The translations under genes and the position numbers were made by a program. A DNA stretch of 52,235 bases, taken from an uncultured Clostridia bacterium (lineage in GTDB: Bacteria; Bacillota; Clostridia; Oscillospirales; Ruminococcaceae). Numbering within the stretch: the first letter of the stretch is position 1; the number at the start of each line of letters is the position of its first letter. The DNA lies in contig CANQUM010000012.1 in the NCBI GenBank assembly GCA_947627045.1, positions 1 to 52,235 on the forward strand, read 5' to 3'. The notes under the pieces are model-generated. The model did no database searches. It was not told where the DNA came from and saw only the letters and a list, made by a program, of their open reading frames with translations. Below, one piece after another: positions 1-8,325 of this stretch.

Positions 1-74
1 CACAGTAGTTAAGCTCATCTACGCCAATGATACTTGGCTGGCGACGGCCCGGAAAAATAGGTAGTTGCCGACAC
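1..74 (+). rRNA. rrf: 5S ribosomal RNA, 3' part (5' end outside the window)
   Basis: The first 74 bases align by eye with the 3' two thirds of a clostridial 5S rRNA: AGTTAAGCTC, the GATACTTGG segment, and the closing TAGGTAGTTGCCG. The gene starts left of the window, so an rRNA operon lies upstream. The exact 3' end is uncertain by a few bases. Confidence 0.9.
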
Positions 75-126
75 TTAACAAACAGAAAGAGAAAAGTCGA
101 TACTTTTCTCTTGTACTGTTTGTTAA
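75..126 (+). terminator. Long hairpin after 5S rRNA
   Basis: TTAACAAACAG (75-85) pairs with CTGTTTGTTAA (116-126). Inside it AAGAGAAAAGT pairs with ACTTTTCTCTT around a CGAT loop. There is no clear T tract, so this may be an rRNA processing stem rather than a full terminator, and the tRNA downstream could be co-transcribed. Confidence 0.6.
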
Positions 127-136
127 AATTAAATAA

Positions 137-225
137 TATTCCTCAATAGCTCAGTCGGTATGGAGCGAAAAGAAACGCAAACGTTTCTTCGGCTGTTAAT
201 CACGATGTTGCTTATGTGAGGAATA
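137..225 (+). pseudogene. Degenerate tRNA-Asn-like copy carrying an inserted hairpin
   Basis: This stretch copies parts of the intact tRNA-Asn at 243-318. The acceptor/D-arm segment TCCTCAATAGCTCAGTCGGT and the anticodon segment CTGTTAATCACGATGT are identical, with an extra AT in the D loop. The 5' strand of the anticodon stem is replaced by a perfect 8-bp hairpin (AAGAAACG, loop CAAA, CGTTTCTT, 170-189), and the T arm is missing. The ends still form a perfect 9-bp stem, TATTCCTCA (137-145) with TGAGGAATA (217-225). It cannot be a normal tRNA; it is a decayed duplicate or a tRNA-like transcript. Confidence 0.7.
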
Positions 226-242
226 CATTAAAAATTAAATAT

Positions 243-318
243 TCCTCAATAGCTCAGTCGGTAGAGCGCGTGACTGTTAATCACGATGTCGCTGGTTCAA
301 GTCCAGCTTGGGGAGCCA
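243..318 (+). tRNA. tRNA-Asn (anticodon GTT), CCA encoded
   Basis: This is a full cloverleaf. Acceptor TCCTCAA pairs with TTGGGGA (one G-U), the D arm is GCTC/GAGC, the anticodon stem-loop GTGACTGTTAATCAC has GTT at 276-278, and the T arm is CTGGTTCAAGTCCAG. The discriminator G is followed by an encoded CCA (316-318). It reads asparagine codons AAC/AAU and lies just after the rRNA operon, a common place for tRNA-Asn in Firmicutes. Confidence 0.95.
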
Positions 319-484
319 CCGGCGAGCCGCCGGAGCCTGTTCGCGTTTCACATTTTGTGGAATGTGAATTTGTATCTCGCGTTAGTATTTATATTTTTGA
401 TAAGTATTTACAACAGGCAAACTATTTGTCTTGCTTGTTCTGTATATATTGGTAGCCGATGTTTTGTAGTAAAATGATTGATTC
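319..484. other. Non-coding spacer after tRNA-Asn with two hairpins
   Basis: CCGGCG-AGC-CGCCGG (319-333) directly abuts the encoded CCA. A second stem, TCACATT/AATGTGA, follows at about 349-368. Neither has a good T tract. They could be a weak terminator or tRNA 3' processing structures. No gene is supported here. Confidence 0.4.
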
Positions 485-513
485 TTGACAGTTGTTATAT
501 GATATGTTATCTT
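485..513 (+). promoter_or_regulatory. Sigma-A type promoter for the GH5 gene
   Basis: A consensus TTGACA (485-490) is followed after exactly 17 bases by TATCTT (508-513). This is about 70 bases upstream of the GH5 start and leaves a short untranslated leader. Confidence 0.6.
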
Positions 514-584
514 AATAAGTGTAAAAAGGGTTATTTAACTCTTTCAAGAGATATATGTGAAAAGTATGAAAAAGGGTGATATTT

Positions 585-2696
585 GTGAAGGTTAAGAGGT
601 TAGTTGTGTTCTTATTGACAGCTTGTATTATGTTTGGTTCTTCATCATTACAGGGAATAACAACTGTCATTGGTATGGCTGATGATGGTGTTATGCGTGA
701 CAATATGACTGCACAAGATTACGCTGACGATATGGGTCTTGGAATCAATCTGGGTAATACAATGGAATCCTATAATGCAGGCAATTGTACGAGTTTATCA
801 TACCAATGGCCTCCTGTAATAGGCAGTAATACGCCCAGAGATTATGAAACTACTTGGGGTGCTGTAGTAACTACACAGGAGATTATTAACGGAATGAAAA
901 ATGCAGGGTTTAATACTATAAGAATACCTGTATTTTGGGGCAATATGATGGCAAATGATGGCACATATACGATTTCAGACGCATACATTAAGCGTGTTAA
1001 GGAAATTGTAGATTATTGCCGTAATGCAGGAGTTTACGCAGTTATCAATATTCATCACTTTGATGAGTTTATAATCAGACGTAACTCGAAAGAAAAATCA
1101 GCAGAAATATTTAAAAGGATATGGACTCAAATTGCTAATTATTTTAAGGAATATTCAGATTACCTAATGTTTGAGGGATTTAATGAATATCTTGGAGGAG
1201 GTCAGATAGACGAAAACGATATAATTAACGATTTGCCTGAAAGTGAAGGATTTGATTGGACTAATAAAATGAATCAGGCATTTGTTGATGCTGTAAGAGC
1301 TACCGGCGGTAATAATGAAAATAGAATGCTTATTGTTTCCGGCTATTTTACTAATGTAGAAAAAACCACTAATTCAGAATTTAAGATGCCTGTTGATACG
1401 GCAAAAGACAGAATGATGGTATCAGTACATTATGTTGACGGAAACGCATATTGGTCTCAGCAAATCGGAAGTAAATTTTGGAGGTTATTTAGTATAAACC
1501 AATTAAATCTTTTGAAAAAATCTTTCACGGAAAAGGGTATACCTGTATTTATAGGTGAGACAACTTCTATATATGATAATGATCGTTTTTCTGAAAATGC
1601 TGAAGTAAAATCAACAAGCGAAGCTTTGGATTATCTTATGAGACTTATTAAGAGTTATGGATTTATTCCTGTTCTGTGGGATGTAAATGACAATTTTTAT
1701 TCAAGAACACAATTTAAAATAAAAACAGAAACAGATGCCAATGTTATAGAAAATCTAGCTAAAGAAATTAAAGACGGAACTTTTGTTCCAATTGATACAA
1801 GTTACTATGCGCCAATGTCGAAAGAAGATGCGCTTGGGTTGATTAAATCAGGCGGTACTTCTCTTAATTTGGCTAACGGGACAGCTGACGCTTCAATGGA
1901 AGGGGCAGCAAAGATAAGGTATATATTTGATTGTGCTGCAGATGTTTCATTTAACCCATGGGCTGGTATTAATTTGTCAGCAAATATTGCTGGCAAAGAA
2001 TCAAAAAAGACTGTAATGGGTGAAAATGACATTACCGGCGAAACTGCAATAGAAGTAATTTTAGACCTTTATGATCAGATTAAGAATGGTGACAGCTATA
2101 GTGTTTCTGCTTCAACATATTCATGGGAAGAAGCCAAAGATTATGTATATTTGATTAGGTGTGTTGAATTTCTTGATGCAAACGGAAATGTACTCAAGAC
2201 TATTGGAGAAAAAAGTGCACCTTCAGAACCGCCTTTAGAAGATAAGACAGACCAATCGGACAATACAGGCAACACAAATAATTCAGAAGATGATAATAAA
2301 TCGGATCCGCCTAAAACAACTGAACCAACAACGGCCAAGACACCTGTAAACAGCAATAAAAAAATAAATAAGCCTGCAAATAAAGTGCCAAGTGCAACTA
2401 AAGTAACCGCTCAAAAACCAGCCAAAGTAAAATCAGTTAAACTTACTGCAAAGAAAAAGAAGCTAAATGTTTCTTGGAAAAAGGTAAGCGGAGCAACAGG
2501 CTATGAGGTAATGTATGCAACAAACAATAAGTTCACAAAGAACAAAAAGACAGTTAAAGTCAAGAAAAACAAAGTAACAATAAAAAGACTTAAATCAAAG
2601 AAGAAATACTTTGTAAAAGTAAGGGCATATAAGAAAGAAAAAGGCAGTACAAAATATGGAAAATGGAGTAAAGCCGTTAAGAAAAAAGTTAAATGA
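585..2696 (+). CDS. Secreted GH5 endoglucanase (cellulase family) with C-terminal FN3-like domain
   Basis: This is an extracellular glycoside hydrolase, probably cutting beta-1,4-glucan or related plant polymers. GTG 585 was chosen because AAAGGG at 572-576 is then a well-spaced ribosome site; the in-frame GTG at 576 would overlap that site. An N-terminal signal sequence (MKVKRLVVFLLTACIMFGSS) precedes a GH5 barrel at about residues 40-400. The barrel shows INIHH, acid/base Glu in FNE (E201) and nucleophile Glu in IGET (E325). A beta-rich domain of unknown type follows at about 405-540. Next come a Thr/Pro/Asn/Asp linker and a very lysine-rich terminal domain of about 90 residues ending like an FN3 repeat (GYEVMYA, YFVKVRAYK). 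No dockerin is visible, so it is probably not cellulosomal. Substrate specificity cannot be read from sequence alone. Confidence 0.88.
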   Translation: MKVKRLVVFLLTACIMFGSSSLQGITTVIGMADDGVMRDNMTAQDYADDMGLGINLGNTMESYNAGNCTSLSYQWPPVIGSNTPRDYETTWGAVVTTQEIINGMKNAGFNTIRIPVFWGNMMANDGTYTISDAYIKRVKEIVDYCRNAGVYAVINIHHFDEFIIRRNSKEKSAEIFKRIWTQIANYFKEYSDYLMFEGFNEYLGGGQIDENDIINDLPESEGFDWTNKMNQAFVDAVRATGGNNENRMLIVSGYFTNVEKTTNSEFKMPVDTAKDRMMVSVHYVDGNAYWSQQIGSKFWRLFSINQLNLLKKSFTEKGIPVFIGETTSIYDNDRFSENAEVKSTSEALDYLMRLIKSYGFIPVLWDVNDNFYSRTQFKIKTETDANVIENLAKEIKDGTFVPIDTSYYAPMSKEDALGLIKSGGTSLNLANGTADASMEGAAKIRYIFDCAADVSFNPWAGINLSANIAGKESKKTVMGENDITGETAIEVILDLYDQIKNGDSYSVSASTYSWEEAKDYVYLIRCVEFLDANGNVLKTIGEKSAPSEPPLEDKTDQSDNTGNTNNSEDDNKSDPPKTTEPTTAKTPVNSNKKINKPANKVPSATKVTAQKPAKVKSVKLTAKKKKLNVSWKKVSGATGYEVMYATNNKFTKNKKTVKVKKNKVTIKRLKSKKKYFVKVRAYKKEKGSTKYGKWSKAVKKKVK

Positions 2697-2700
2697 TAAC

Positions 2701-2734
2701 AAAAGCGTTCGGAAAATTCCGAACGCTTTTACTG
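2701..2734. terminator. Bidirectional terminator between convergent GH5 and GH31 genes
   Basis: This is a perfect palindrome of 14-bp arms (AAAAGCGTTCGGAA with TTCCGAACGCTTTT, 2701-2730). It is flanked by A/T runs that give a T tract on both strands. It sits between two genes that end towards each other. Confidence 0.85.
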
Positions 2735-2763
2735 TATATGACTATTTAGTAAATTTGGCTTTT

Positions 2764-5109
2764 TTACAGTTCAATAATAACCTTTCCGCCGAAGTTTGGA
2801 GTAATTTCTATTGATTTATCTGTGCCTGCAACAGTAATTGTAAATGAAGAATCAGTATCGGTGTATTCACACTCAATTTTATTTCCGTTTCTCTTAGCTG
2901 TCAACTCAAATACCTTGTTTGCTTCCTTATCATAAACAGGGCAAACAGCGGATCTGCCGTCATCTAAGTTGTAAATTGTAAAGTTTGTACCGTTTACATA
3001 ATCATATTCAAAATCACGTACAAAATTACCGAATGCAATAATAGAATTAGGTTTAGCTAGTGCAGGTATCTCAAAGTAATTACATTTATGTCTGTACCAC
3101 TTACCGCCATCAAGGGTTTTTCCTGTGATTATATCTGTCCATTTTCCCTCTGGAACATAGTATTCAGCTATACCCTCGTCATTAAGTATAGGAGCAACTA
3201 AAATGTTGTCGCCGAACATATACTGCCTGTCAAGAGTAAGGCAAGTTGGGTCATCTGCGTAATCGATAACCATAGCTCTCATCATAGGAACTCCGACATT
3301 GTGAGTTTTAATAGCCTGTGCAAAGATATAAGGCATCAGTTTGCCCTTTAGTTCAGTAAAGAATTTAAGAACATCACATGATTCCTCGTCGAACAGCCAA
3401 GGCACTCTATAGCTTTGATTTCCATGAAGCCTAGAGTGAGTAGAGAATAATCCGAATGCAGCCCATCTCTTGTAAATGTCAGGAGTAGCTGTAGCCTCAA
3501 ATCCTGACATATCGTGGCTGAAGAAACCAAATCCCGAAAGTGAAAGTGAGAGTCCGCCTCTGATTGTCTCAGCCATAGAAGAATACTCAGCAGAGCAGTC
3601 GCCACCCCAGTGAACAGGGAATTGCTGTCCTCCGGCTGTAGCAGAACGTGCAAACAAACAAGCCTTATTTTCACCATAATAATCTTTAAGCACGTTGAAC
3701 ACAGTCTTATTGTAAAGATGAGTGTAGAAGTTGTGCATTTTTATAGGGTCAGAACCGTCATAATAAACAATATCTTTTGTAGGTATTCTTTCACCGAAGT
3801 CGGTTTTAAAGCAGTCAACACCCATATCGCAGAGAGCTTTCAGCTTTGAAGCATACCACTTGCAGGCTGCCGGATTTGTGAAGTCGACAAGCGCCATACC
3901 CGGCTGCCATTCATCAGCCTGGAAAATATCGCCGTTTTTCTTTTTCACAAAGTAACCGTTTTCCATACCCTCGTCAAACAGCTTAGAACGCTGTGCAATA
4001 TACGGATTTATCCAAACGCAGGTATGAAGGCCTTTTTCCTTGTGAAGACGTTCAAGCATAGCAGGCGGGTCAGGGAACTGAGACTTATCCCATTCAAAGT
4101 TACACCATTCAAATTCCTTCATCCAAAAGCAGTCAAAGTGGAACACCTGAAGCGGTATATTTCTTTCTGCCATACCGTCTATGAAAGAAGTTATTGTCTC
4201 TTCGTCGTAGGTTGTTGTGAAAGAAGTCGTAAGCCACAGACCGAATGTATATGCAGGCGGAAGTGCAGGCTTTCCTGTAAGATTCGTATAACCTTCCAAA
4301 ACATCTGTAAGATTTTCTCCGCCGAAAATAAAGTATTCAAGCTCTTCGCCCGGAACGGTAAATGAAACCTTTGAAACTGTATCAGATGCAACTTCGTATG
4401 AAACCTTATCAGAACTGTTTACGAACACACCGTAGTTTCTCGAAGAAGTATAGAAAGGAATACTCTTATAGCTTTGATCTGAACAGGTTCCGCCGTCGGC
4501 GTTCCAAATCTCAACATTCTGACCGTTTTTGGTAAAAGTAGTGAACTTCTCACCAAAACCGTAAATATATTCGCCGACTGAAAGCTGCAGCTGTTCACGC
4601 AGATATGTCGTGTGAGAATCCTGAGGGTAGCTCCAGAAAGTGTCGTCCTCCTGTTTAGCAAGCCTTGCATTAGCTTTGAACTGACTTTCCTTAACTAATG
4701 TGGTGGCTCTCCAAGCACCTCCTGTCAAAAGCTTGTCGCCGTAGTAGTACTGAACACTCCAGTTATCTTTGCTGATAACAACCTTAGTCTTTCCTGTAAC
4801 AAGTTCAACGCTGTTCTCATTTTCGTTGATTACAGGCTTGTAGCCGTAATCCTCTTTTAACTCAAAATGCGGTCCGCGGTCAACAGTGCCCTTGTAGTGC
4901 GTGATGTGTACTTTGATGCAGTTCTCCATAGTTGAAGAATATGTAATTTCAAGGTTTGGACCGCCAAGTGTCATAGCTCTGTTGTAGATTTTTGAAGGCG
5001 TTGCTACAACCTTGATGGCATTATCAGTTGTTTCGATAACATAAGCCTCGTTGACATAATTGACTTCGTATCCACGTTCTGTGAGCCAAAATCCATCTGA
5101 AAATTTCAT
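2764..5109 (-). CDS. yicI: GH31 alpha-xylosidase (YicI type)
   Basis: This enzyme removes alpha-1,6-xylose from xyloglucan oligosaccharides. It has no signal peptide, so it should act in the cytoplasm on imported oligosaccharides. Its 781 residues match the YicI subfamily. The nucleophile motif KTDFGE has Asp at 437 and the acid/base motif WGGD has Asp at 504, and their separation is close to that in E. coli YicI. The N-terminal beta-sandwich, (beta/alpha)8 barrel and C-terminal beta domains are all present by length. ATG 5109 follows AAAGGAGG at good spacing. The gene is convergent with GH5 and divergent from GH3. It is probably controlled by the palindrome at 5181-5200. Other GH31 activities such as alpha-glucosidase are possible but fit less well. 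Confidence 0.88.
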   Translation of the reverse strand: MKFSDGFWLTERGYEVNYVNEAYVIETTDNAIKVVATPSKIYNRAMTLGGPNLEITYSSTMENCIKVHITHYKGTVDRGPHFELKEDYGYKPVINENENSVELVTGKTKVVISKDNWSVQYYYGDKLLTGGAWRATTLVKESQFKANARLAKQEDDTFWSYPQDSHTTYLREQLQLSVGEYIYGFGEKFTTFTKNGQNVEIWNADGGTCSDQSYKSIPFYTSSRNYGVFVNSSDKVSYEVASDTVSKVSFTVPGEELEYFIFGGENLTDVLEGYTNLTGKPALPPAYTFGLWLTTSFTTTYDEETITSFIDGMAERNIPLQVFHFDCFWMKEFEWCNFEWDKSQFPDPPAMLERLHKEKGLHTCVWINPYIAQRSKLFDEGMENGYFVKKKNGDIFQADEWQPGMALVDFTNPAACKWYASKLKALCDMGVDCFKTDFGERIPTKDIVYYDGSDPIKMHNFYTHLYNKTVFNVLKDYYGENKACLFARSATAGGQQFPVHWGGDCSAEYSSMAETIRGGLSLSLSGFGFFSHDMSGFEATATPDIYKRWAAFGLFSTHSRLHGNQSYRVPWLFDEESCDVLKFFTELKGKLMPYIFAQAIKTHNVGVPMMRAMVIDYADDPTCLTLDRQYMFGDNILVAPILNDEGIAEYYVPEGKWTDIITGKTLDGGKWYRHKCNYFEIPALAKPNSIIAFGNFVRDFEYDYVNGTNFTIYNLDDGRSAVCPVYDKEANKVFELTAKRNGNKIECEYTDTDSSFTITVAGTDKSIEITPNFGGKVIIEL

Positions 5110-5180
5110 AATTTTTCCTCCTTTAATATTTTATAAAGAAAATACTAAAACAATCGTGCTGTATTTTCTGAGTATCTTTT

Positions 5181-5211
5181 CAATGACAAAAATGTCATTG
5201 ATTACATTGTA
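5181..5211 (-). promoter_or_regulatory. GH31 promoter (extended -10) with overlapping operator palindrome
   Basis: On the minus strand TGC-TACAAT (TACAAT at 5211-5206) is an extended -10 element. Immediately downstream, at the expected transcription start, is a perfect inverted repeat CAATGACA-N4-TGTCATTG (5181-5200). The position fits repressor binding; the regulator is not in this window. Confidence 0.5.
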
Positions 5212-5330
5212 GCACAATTTTATAATAAATAATAGTCTATTTTTAACTTGTTTTTGTCAATTATTATCCAAAACCAAGAGATGAAATTTTTAATGTTTAA
5301 ACAATACAGGCGTAACCGGTAGGCATAATG

Positions 5331-5359
5331 TTGCTTAAATTTCACTATTGTGTTATAAT
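5331..5359 (+). promoter_or_regulatory. Promoter for the GH3 gene
   Basis: TTGCTT (5331-5336), a 17-base gap and TATAAT (5354-5359) with an upstream TGT extension form a good sigma-A promoter about 40 bases before the GH3 start. Confidence 0.7.
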
Positions 5360-5400
5360 GAACATCAAGAAAATTTATCCTTGCAGGGGGATCTCAAATA

Positions 5401-7662
5401 ATGAACATTGATAAAATATTAGCGGAAATGTCTTTAGAGGAAAAAGCGTCATTGTGTTCCGGAGAGGGGTTCTGGCACACAAAATCGGTTGAGAGATTGG
5501 ATATACAAAAGATAATGATGTCTGACGGGCCTCACGGACTAAGGAAGGTAAATGAGGAAAGAGACTGCGTTACTGATGAAAGCATAGAGGCTGTTTGTTT
5601 TCCCACTGCGTCGGCGCTTGCGTGTTCGTTTGACAGGGATTTAATAGAAAAGCTGGGCAAGGCTCTAGGTGATGAGTGTCAGGCTGAAGGAGTAGCAGTG
5701 ATATTGGGTCCCGGTGCAAATATAAAGCGTTCACCGCTGTGCGGCAGAAACTTTGAGTATTTTTCAGAGGATCCGTATCTTTCAACAGAGATGGCTTCGG
5801 CGTACATTAAGGGAGTGCAGTCAAGGGGTGTTGGAACTTCGCTCAAGCATTTTGCACTCAATAATCAAGAGTACAGAGGAATGAGTGTTTCTGCTGAGGT
5901 TGATGAAAGAACTTTGCGTGAGATTTATCTTGCGTCTTTTGAAGGAGCAGTTAAGAATGCAAAGCCGTGGACAGTTATGTGTTCATATAACAGGGTAAAC
6001 GGTGTACATTCGTCTGAAAATCCAAAGCTCCTTTCAAATATATTACGTGATGAGTGGGAATATAAAGGTCTTGTAGTTAGCGACTGGGGAGCAGTAGATA
6101 ACCGTGTAAACGGAATAAAGGCAGGTCTTGATTTAGAGATGCCTTCGTCGCTGGGCAAAAACGATAAATTTATTGTTGAGGCTGTAAGGCTTGGAAAGCT
6201 GGATATAAAAGACGTTGACAAGTGTGTAAGACGAATTTTGGAGCTTATTGATAAATATGAAGACGGCAAAAAATCTAATATTATTTGGGATAAGGAAAAG
6301 CATAACAAGCTGGCGGCAGAAATCGAAAGCGAATGTATGGTATTGCTGAAAAACGAGGGTAATATTCTTCCGCTTGACAGAAGCAAGAAAATTGCATTTA
6401 TAGGCAGGTTTGCCGAATCTCCGCGCTATCAGGGTGGAGGAAGTTCACATATTAATTCTTATAAGGTAACCTCTGCTCTTGAAGCAGTAAAAGATATATG
6501 CAAAGTAACTTATGCAGAGGGTTACAATACTGTTGAAGATGAAACAGATGATAAACTTTTAAGTGAAGCAGTTCAGGCGGCAAAGGAGTGCGAAATTGCT
6601 GTGCTGTTTGTCGGTCTGCCTGATTTATTTGAATCTGAGGGATATGACAGAAGTCATTTAAGACTTCCCGAATGTCAGATTGAGCTTATTGAAAGGGTCA
6701 GTGAAGTAAATGAAAATACTGTAGTTGTACTTCATAACGGTTCTGCAGTTGAGATGCCGTTTGCTGATAATGTAAAGGGTATTCTTGAGGCATATTTGGG
6801 AGGACAGGCAGTCGGTCAGGCAGAGGTTAATATACTCTTTGGAAAGAAAAACCCAAGCGGTAAGCTGGCAGAAACATTTCCGAGGAAATTAAGCGATAAT
6901 CCGTCTTATCTGAATTTTCCAGGCGAGGGAGATAGGGTACGCTATCAAGAGGGTATATTTGTCGGCTACAGATATTATGATAAAAAGGAAATTGAACCGC
7001 TTTATCCGTTCGGGTACGGTCTTAGCTATACAACTTTTGAATATAAGGATATTGATATTTCTAAGAGTGAGATGAACGACGATGAAGAGGTTACAGTTAC
7101 TGTTACTGTAAAGAATACCGGAAAGATCAAAGGAAAAGAGATCGTTCAGCTATATGTAAATGACGAGCAGTCGAGCGTTATAAGACCTATTAAGGAGCTT
7201 AAGGGATTTGAGAAAGTAATGCTCAATCCGGGAGAAGAAAAGAAAGTTGCATTTGTTCTTGACAAACGTTCATTTGCATATTATAACACTGATATTTCCG
7301 ATTGGTATACCGAATACGGAAAGTATAATATATTTGTCGGTTCAAGCTCAAGGGATATAAGACTGAAAACCTGTGTATATGTTGCTCCTACAAATAAGAT
7401 AAGAGTAGAGTATACGCTCAACAGTACCGGCGGCGATGTTATGTCAACCGAGATGGGAAAAGAGTTATTTAAAGAGTTTTTAAAAGAAGTCAATGCAGGA
7501 ATAAACAGCGGCTCGGATAAAAGTGAAGGGGAACTGTCTATGTATAACGAGCTTCCGCTTAGGGCTATGGTCAGCTTTTCTGACAATGCAAATATAACAA
7601 GAGAAAAACTGAGTCAGTTTGTGAAAAGGCTTAACATTATGATTAACAGCGATTTGTATTAA
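5401..7662 (+). CDS. GH3 beta-glucosidase (BglB type)
   Basis: This enzyme hydrolyses terminal beta-linked glucose (or xylose) from short oligosaccharides. Its 753 residues have no signal peptide, so it is intracellular. The GH3 N-terminal barrel shows KHF (about 149-151), NNQE and the nucleophile motif VVSDWG with Asp228. The C-terminal alpha/beta sandwich follows (about 310-530), and then a fibronectin-III-like domain (about 560-640, with PFGYGLSYTTF just before it). The last roughly 100 residues are a tail also seen in clostridial BglB enzymes. The ribosome site is weak (GGGGG about 10 bases before ATG 5401). It is transcribed away from the GH31 gene, and together they can finish xyloglucan or cello-oligosaccharide breakdown. 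Beta-glucosidase versus beta-xylosidase cannot be separated here. Confidence 0.9.
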   Translation: MNIDKILAEMSLEEKASLCSGEGFWHTKSVERLDIQKIMMSDGPHGLRKVNEERDCVTDESIEAVCFPTASALACSFDRDLIEKLGKALGDECQAEGVAVILGPGANIKRSPLCGRNFEYFSEDPYLSTEMASAYIKGVQSRGVGTSLKHFALNNQEYRGMSVSAEVDERTLREIYLASFEGAVKNAKPWTVMCSYNRVNGVHSSENPKLLSNILRDEWEYKGLVVSDWGAVDNRVNGIKAGLDLEMPSSLGKNDKFIVEAVRLGKLDIKDVDKCVRRILELIDKYEDGKKSNIIWDKEKHNKLAAEIESECMVLLKNEGNILPLDRSKKIAFIGRFAESPRYQGGGSSHINSYKVTSALEAVKDICKVTYAEGYNTVEDETDDKLLSEAVQAAKECEIAVLFVGLPDLFESEGYDRSHLRLPECQIELIERVSEVNENTVVVLHNGSAVEMPFADNVKGILEAYLGGQAVGQAEVNILFGKKNPSGKLAETFPRKLSDNPSYLNFPGEGDRVRYQEGIFVGYRYYDKKEIEPLYPFGYGLSYTTFEYKDIDISKSEMNDDEEVTVTVTVKNTGKIKGKEIVQLYVNDEQSSVIRPIKELKGFEKVMLNPGEEKKVAFVLDKRSFAYYNTDISDWYTEYGKYNIFVGSSSRDIRLKTCVYVAPTNKIRVEYTLNSTGGDVMSTEMGKELFKEFLKEVNAGINSGSDKSEGELSMYNELPLRAMVSFSDNANITREKLSQFVKRLNIMINSDLY

Positions 7663-7684
7663 TTGTAGGATTGAGGTGATTTGA

Positions 7685-8152
7685 TTGAGAATTGGTTACG
7701 GTTATGATGTTCATAGACTTACAGAGAATAGAAAGCTGATTTTAGGCGGAGTTGAAATTCCGTTTGAAAAAGGCTTGCTCGGACACAGCGACGCAGATGT
7801 TTTAACTCACGCTGTTATGGATTCACTGCTTGGTGCCTGTGCTTTTGGGGATATAGGAAAGCTTTTTCCCGATACTGATGAAAATTACAAGGGTGCAGAT
7901 AGCATTATGCTTTTAAAAGAGGTTTATGGAATAATAAAAAACAGTGGATATGCTGTTGTGAATATTGACTCAACTATTTGCTGCCAATCACCTAAGCTAG
8001 AGCCTTATATAAATAAGATGAGAGCAAATATTGCTAAGGTATTATGTTGTGATATTGATTGTATTTCCGTAAAGGCAACTACTGAGGAGGGTCTGGGGTT
8101 TACCGGAGCAGGTGAGGGAATCTCTGCAACAGCGGTCTGCCTTATAGATTAA
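7685..8152 (+). CDS. ispF: 2-C-methyl-D-erythritol 2,4-cyclodiphosphate synthase
   Basis: IspF closes CDP-ME 2-phosphate into the cyclic diphosphate in the MEP isoprenoid pathway. The 155 residues begin with the family signature [12 protein letters not shown] (metal-binding Asp and His), then [12 protein letters not shown] and the ending [15 protein letters not shown]. The start is TTG at 7685 behind GAGGTGAT, fixed by the conserved N-terminus. It sits 22 bases after the GH3 gene and is probably read from the same transcript. Other pathway genes (dxs, ispA) lie 30 kb away. Confidence 0.97.
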   Translation: MRIGYGYDVHRLTENRKLILGGVEIPFEKGLLGHSDADVLTHAVMDSLLGACAFGDIGKLFPDTDENYKGADSIMLLKEVYGIIKNSGYAVVNIDSTICCQSPKLEPYINKMRANIAKVLCCDIDCISVKATTEEGLGFTGAGEGISATAVCLID

Positions 8153-8168
8153 AATATGAAAATTTTAA

Positions 8169-8191
8169 GGCGGCAAGAAATTCTTACCGCC
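8169..8191 (+). terminator. First hairpin after ispF
   Basis: GGCGGCAAG pairs with CTTACCGCC with one mismatch. It is followed by an A-rich, not T-rich, stretch. It is probably an accessory stem ahead of the stronger terminator at 8219. Confidence 0.45.
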
Positions 8192-8218
8192 TAAAATATA
8201 AATATTATGAAACTACTT

Positions 8219-8256
8219 AACAGGCAAGAATATTCTTGCCTGTTTGTTTAATTTTT
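8219..8256 (+). terminator. Intrinsic terminator after ispF
   Basis: A perfect 12-bp stem, AACAGGCAAGAA/TTCTTGCCTGTT (8219-8244) with a 2-base spacer, is followed by TGTTTAATTTTTT. It ends the GH3-ispF transcript and faces the end of dapB. Confidence 0.85.
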
Positions 8257-8325
8257 TAAGTAATTGATATATTGGCAACTAATACAGTTATATTGGATAC
8301 CAGCGTGTTAAAACACTAAAAATAA

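Noticed and set aside
216-477. Two overlapping short reading frames across the tRNA-Asn gene
   Set aside because: They run through an intact tRNA and have no ribosome site; the tRNA explains the sequence.
5925-6386. A 153-codon frame antisense to the GH3 gene
   Set aside because: Shadow of the GH3 catalytic domain; no ribosome site or promoter.
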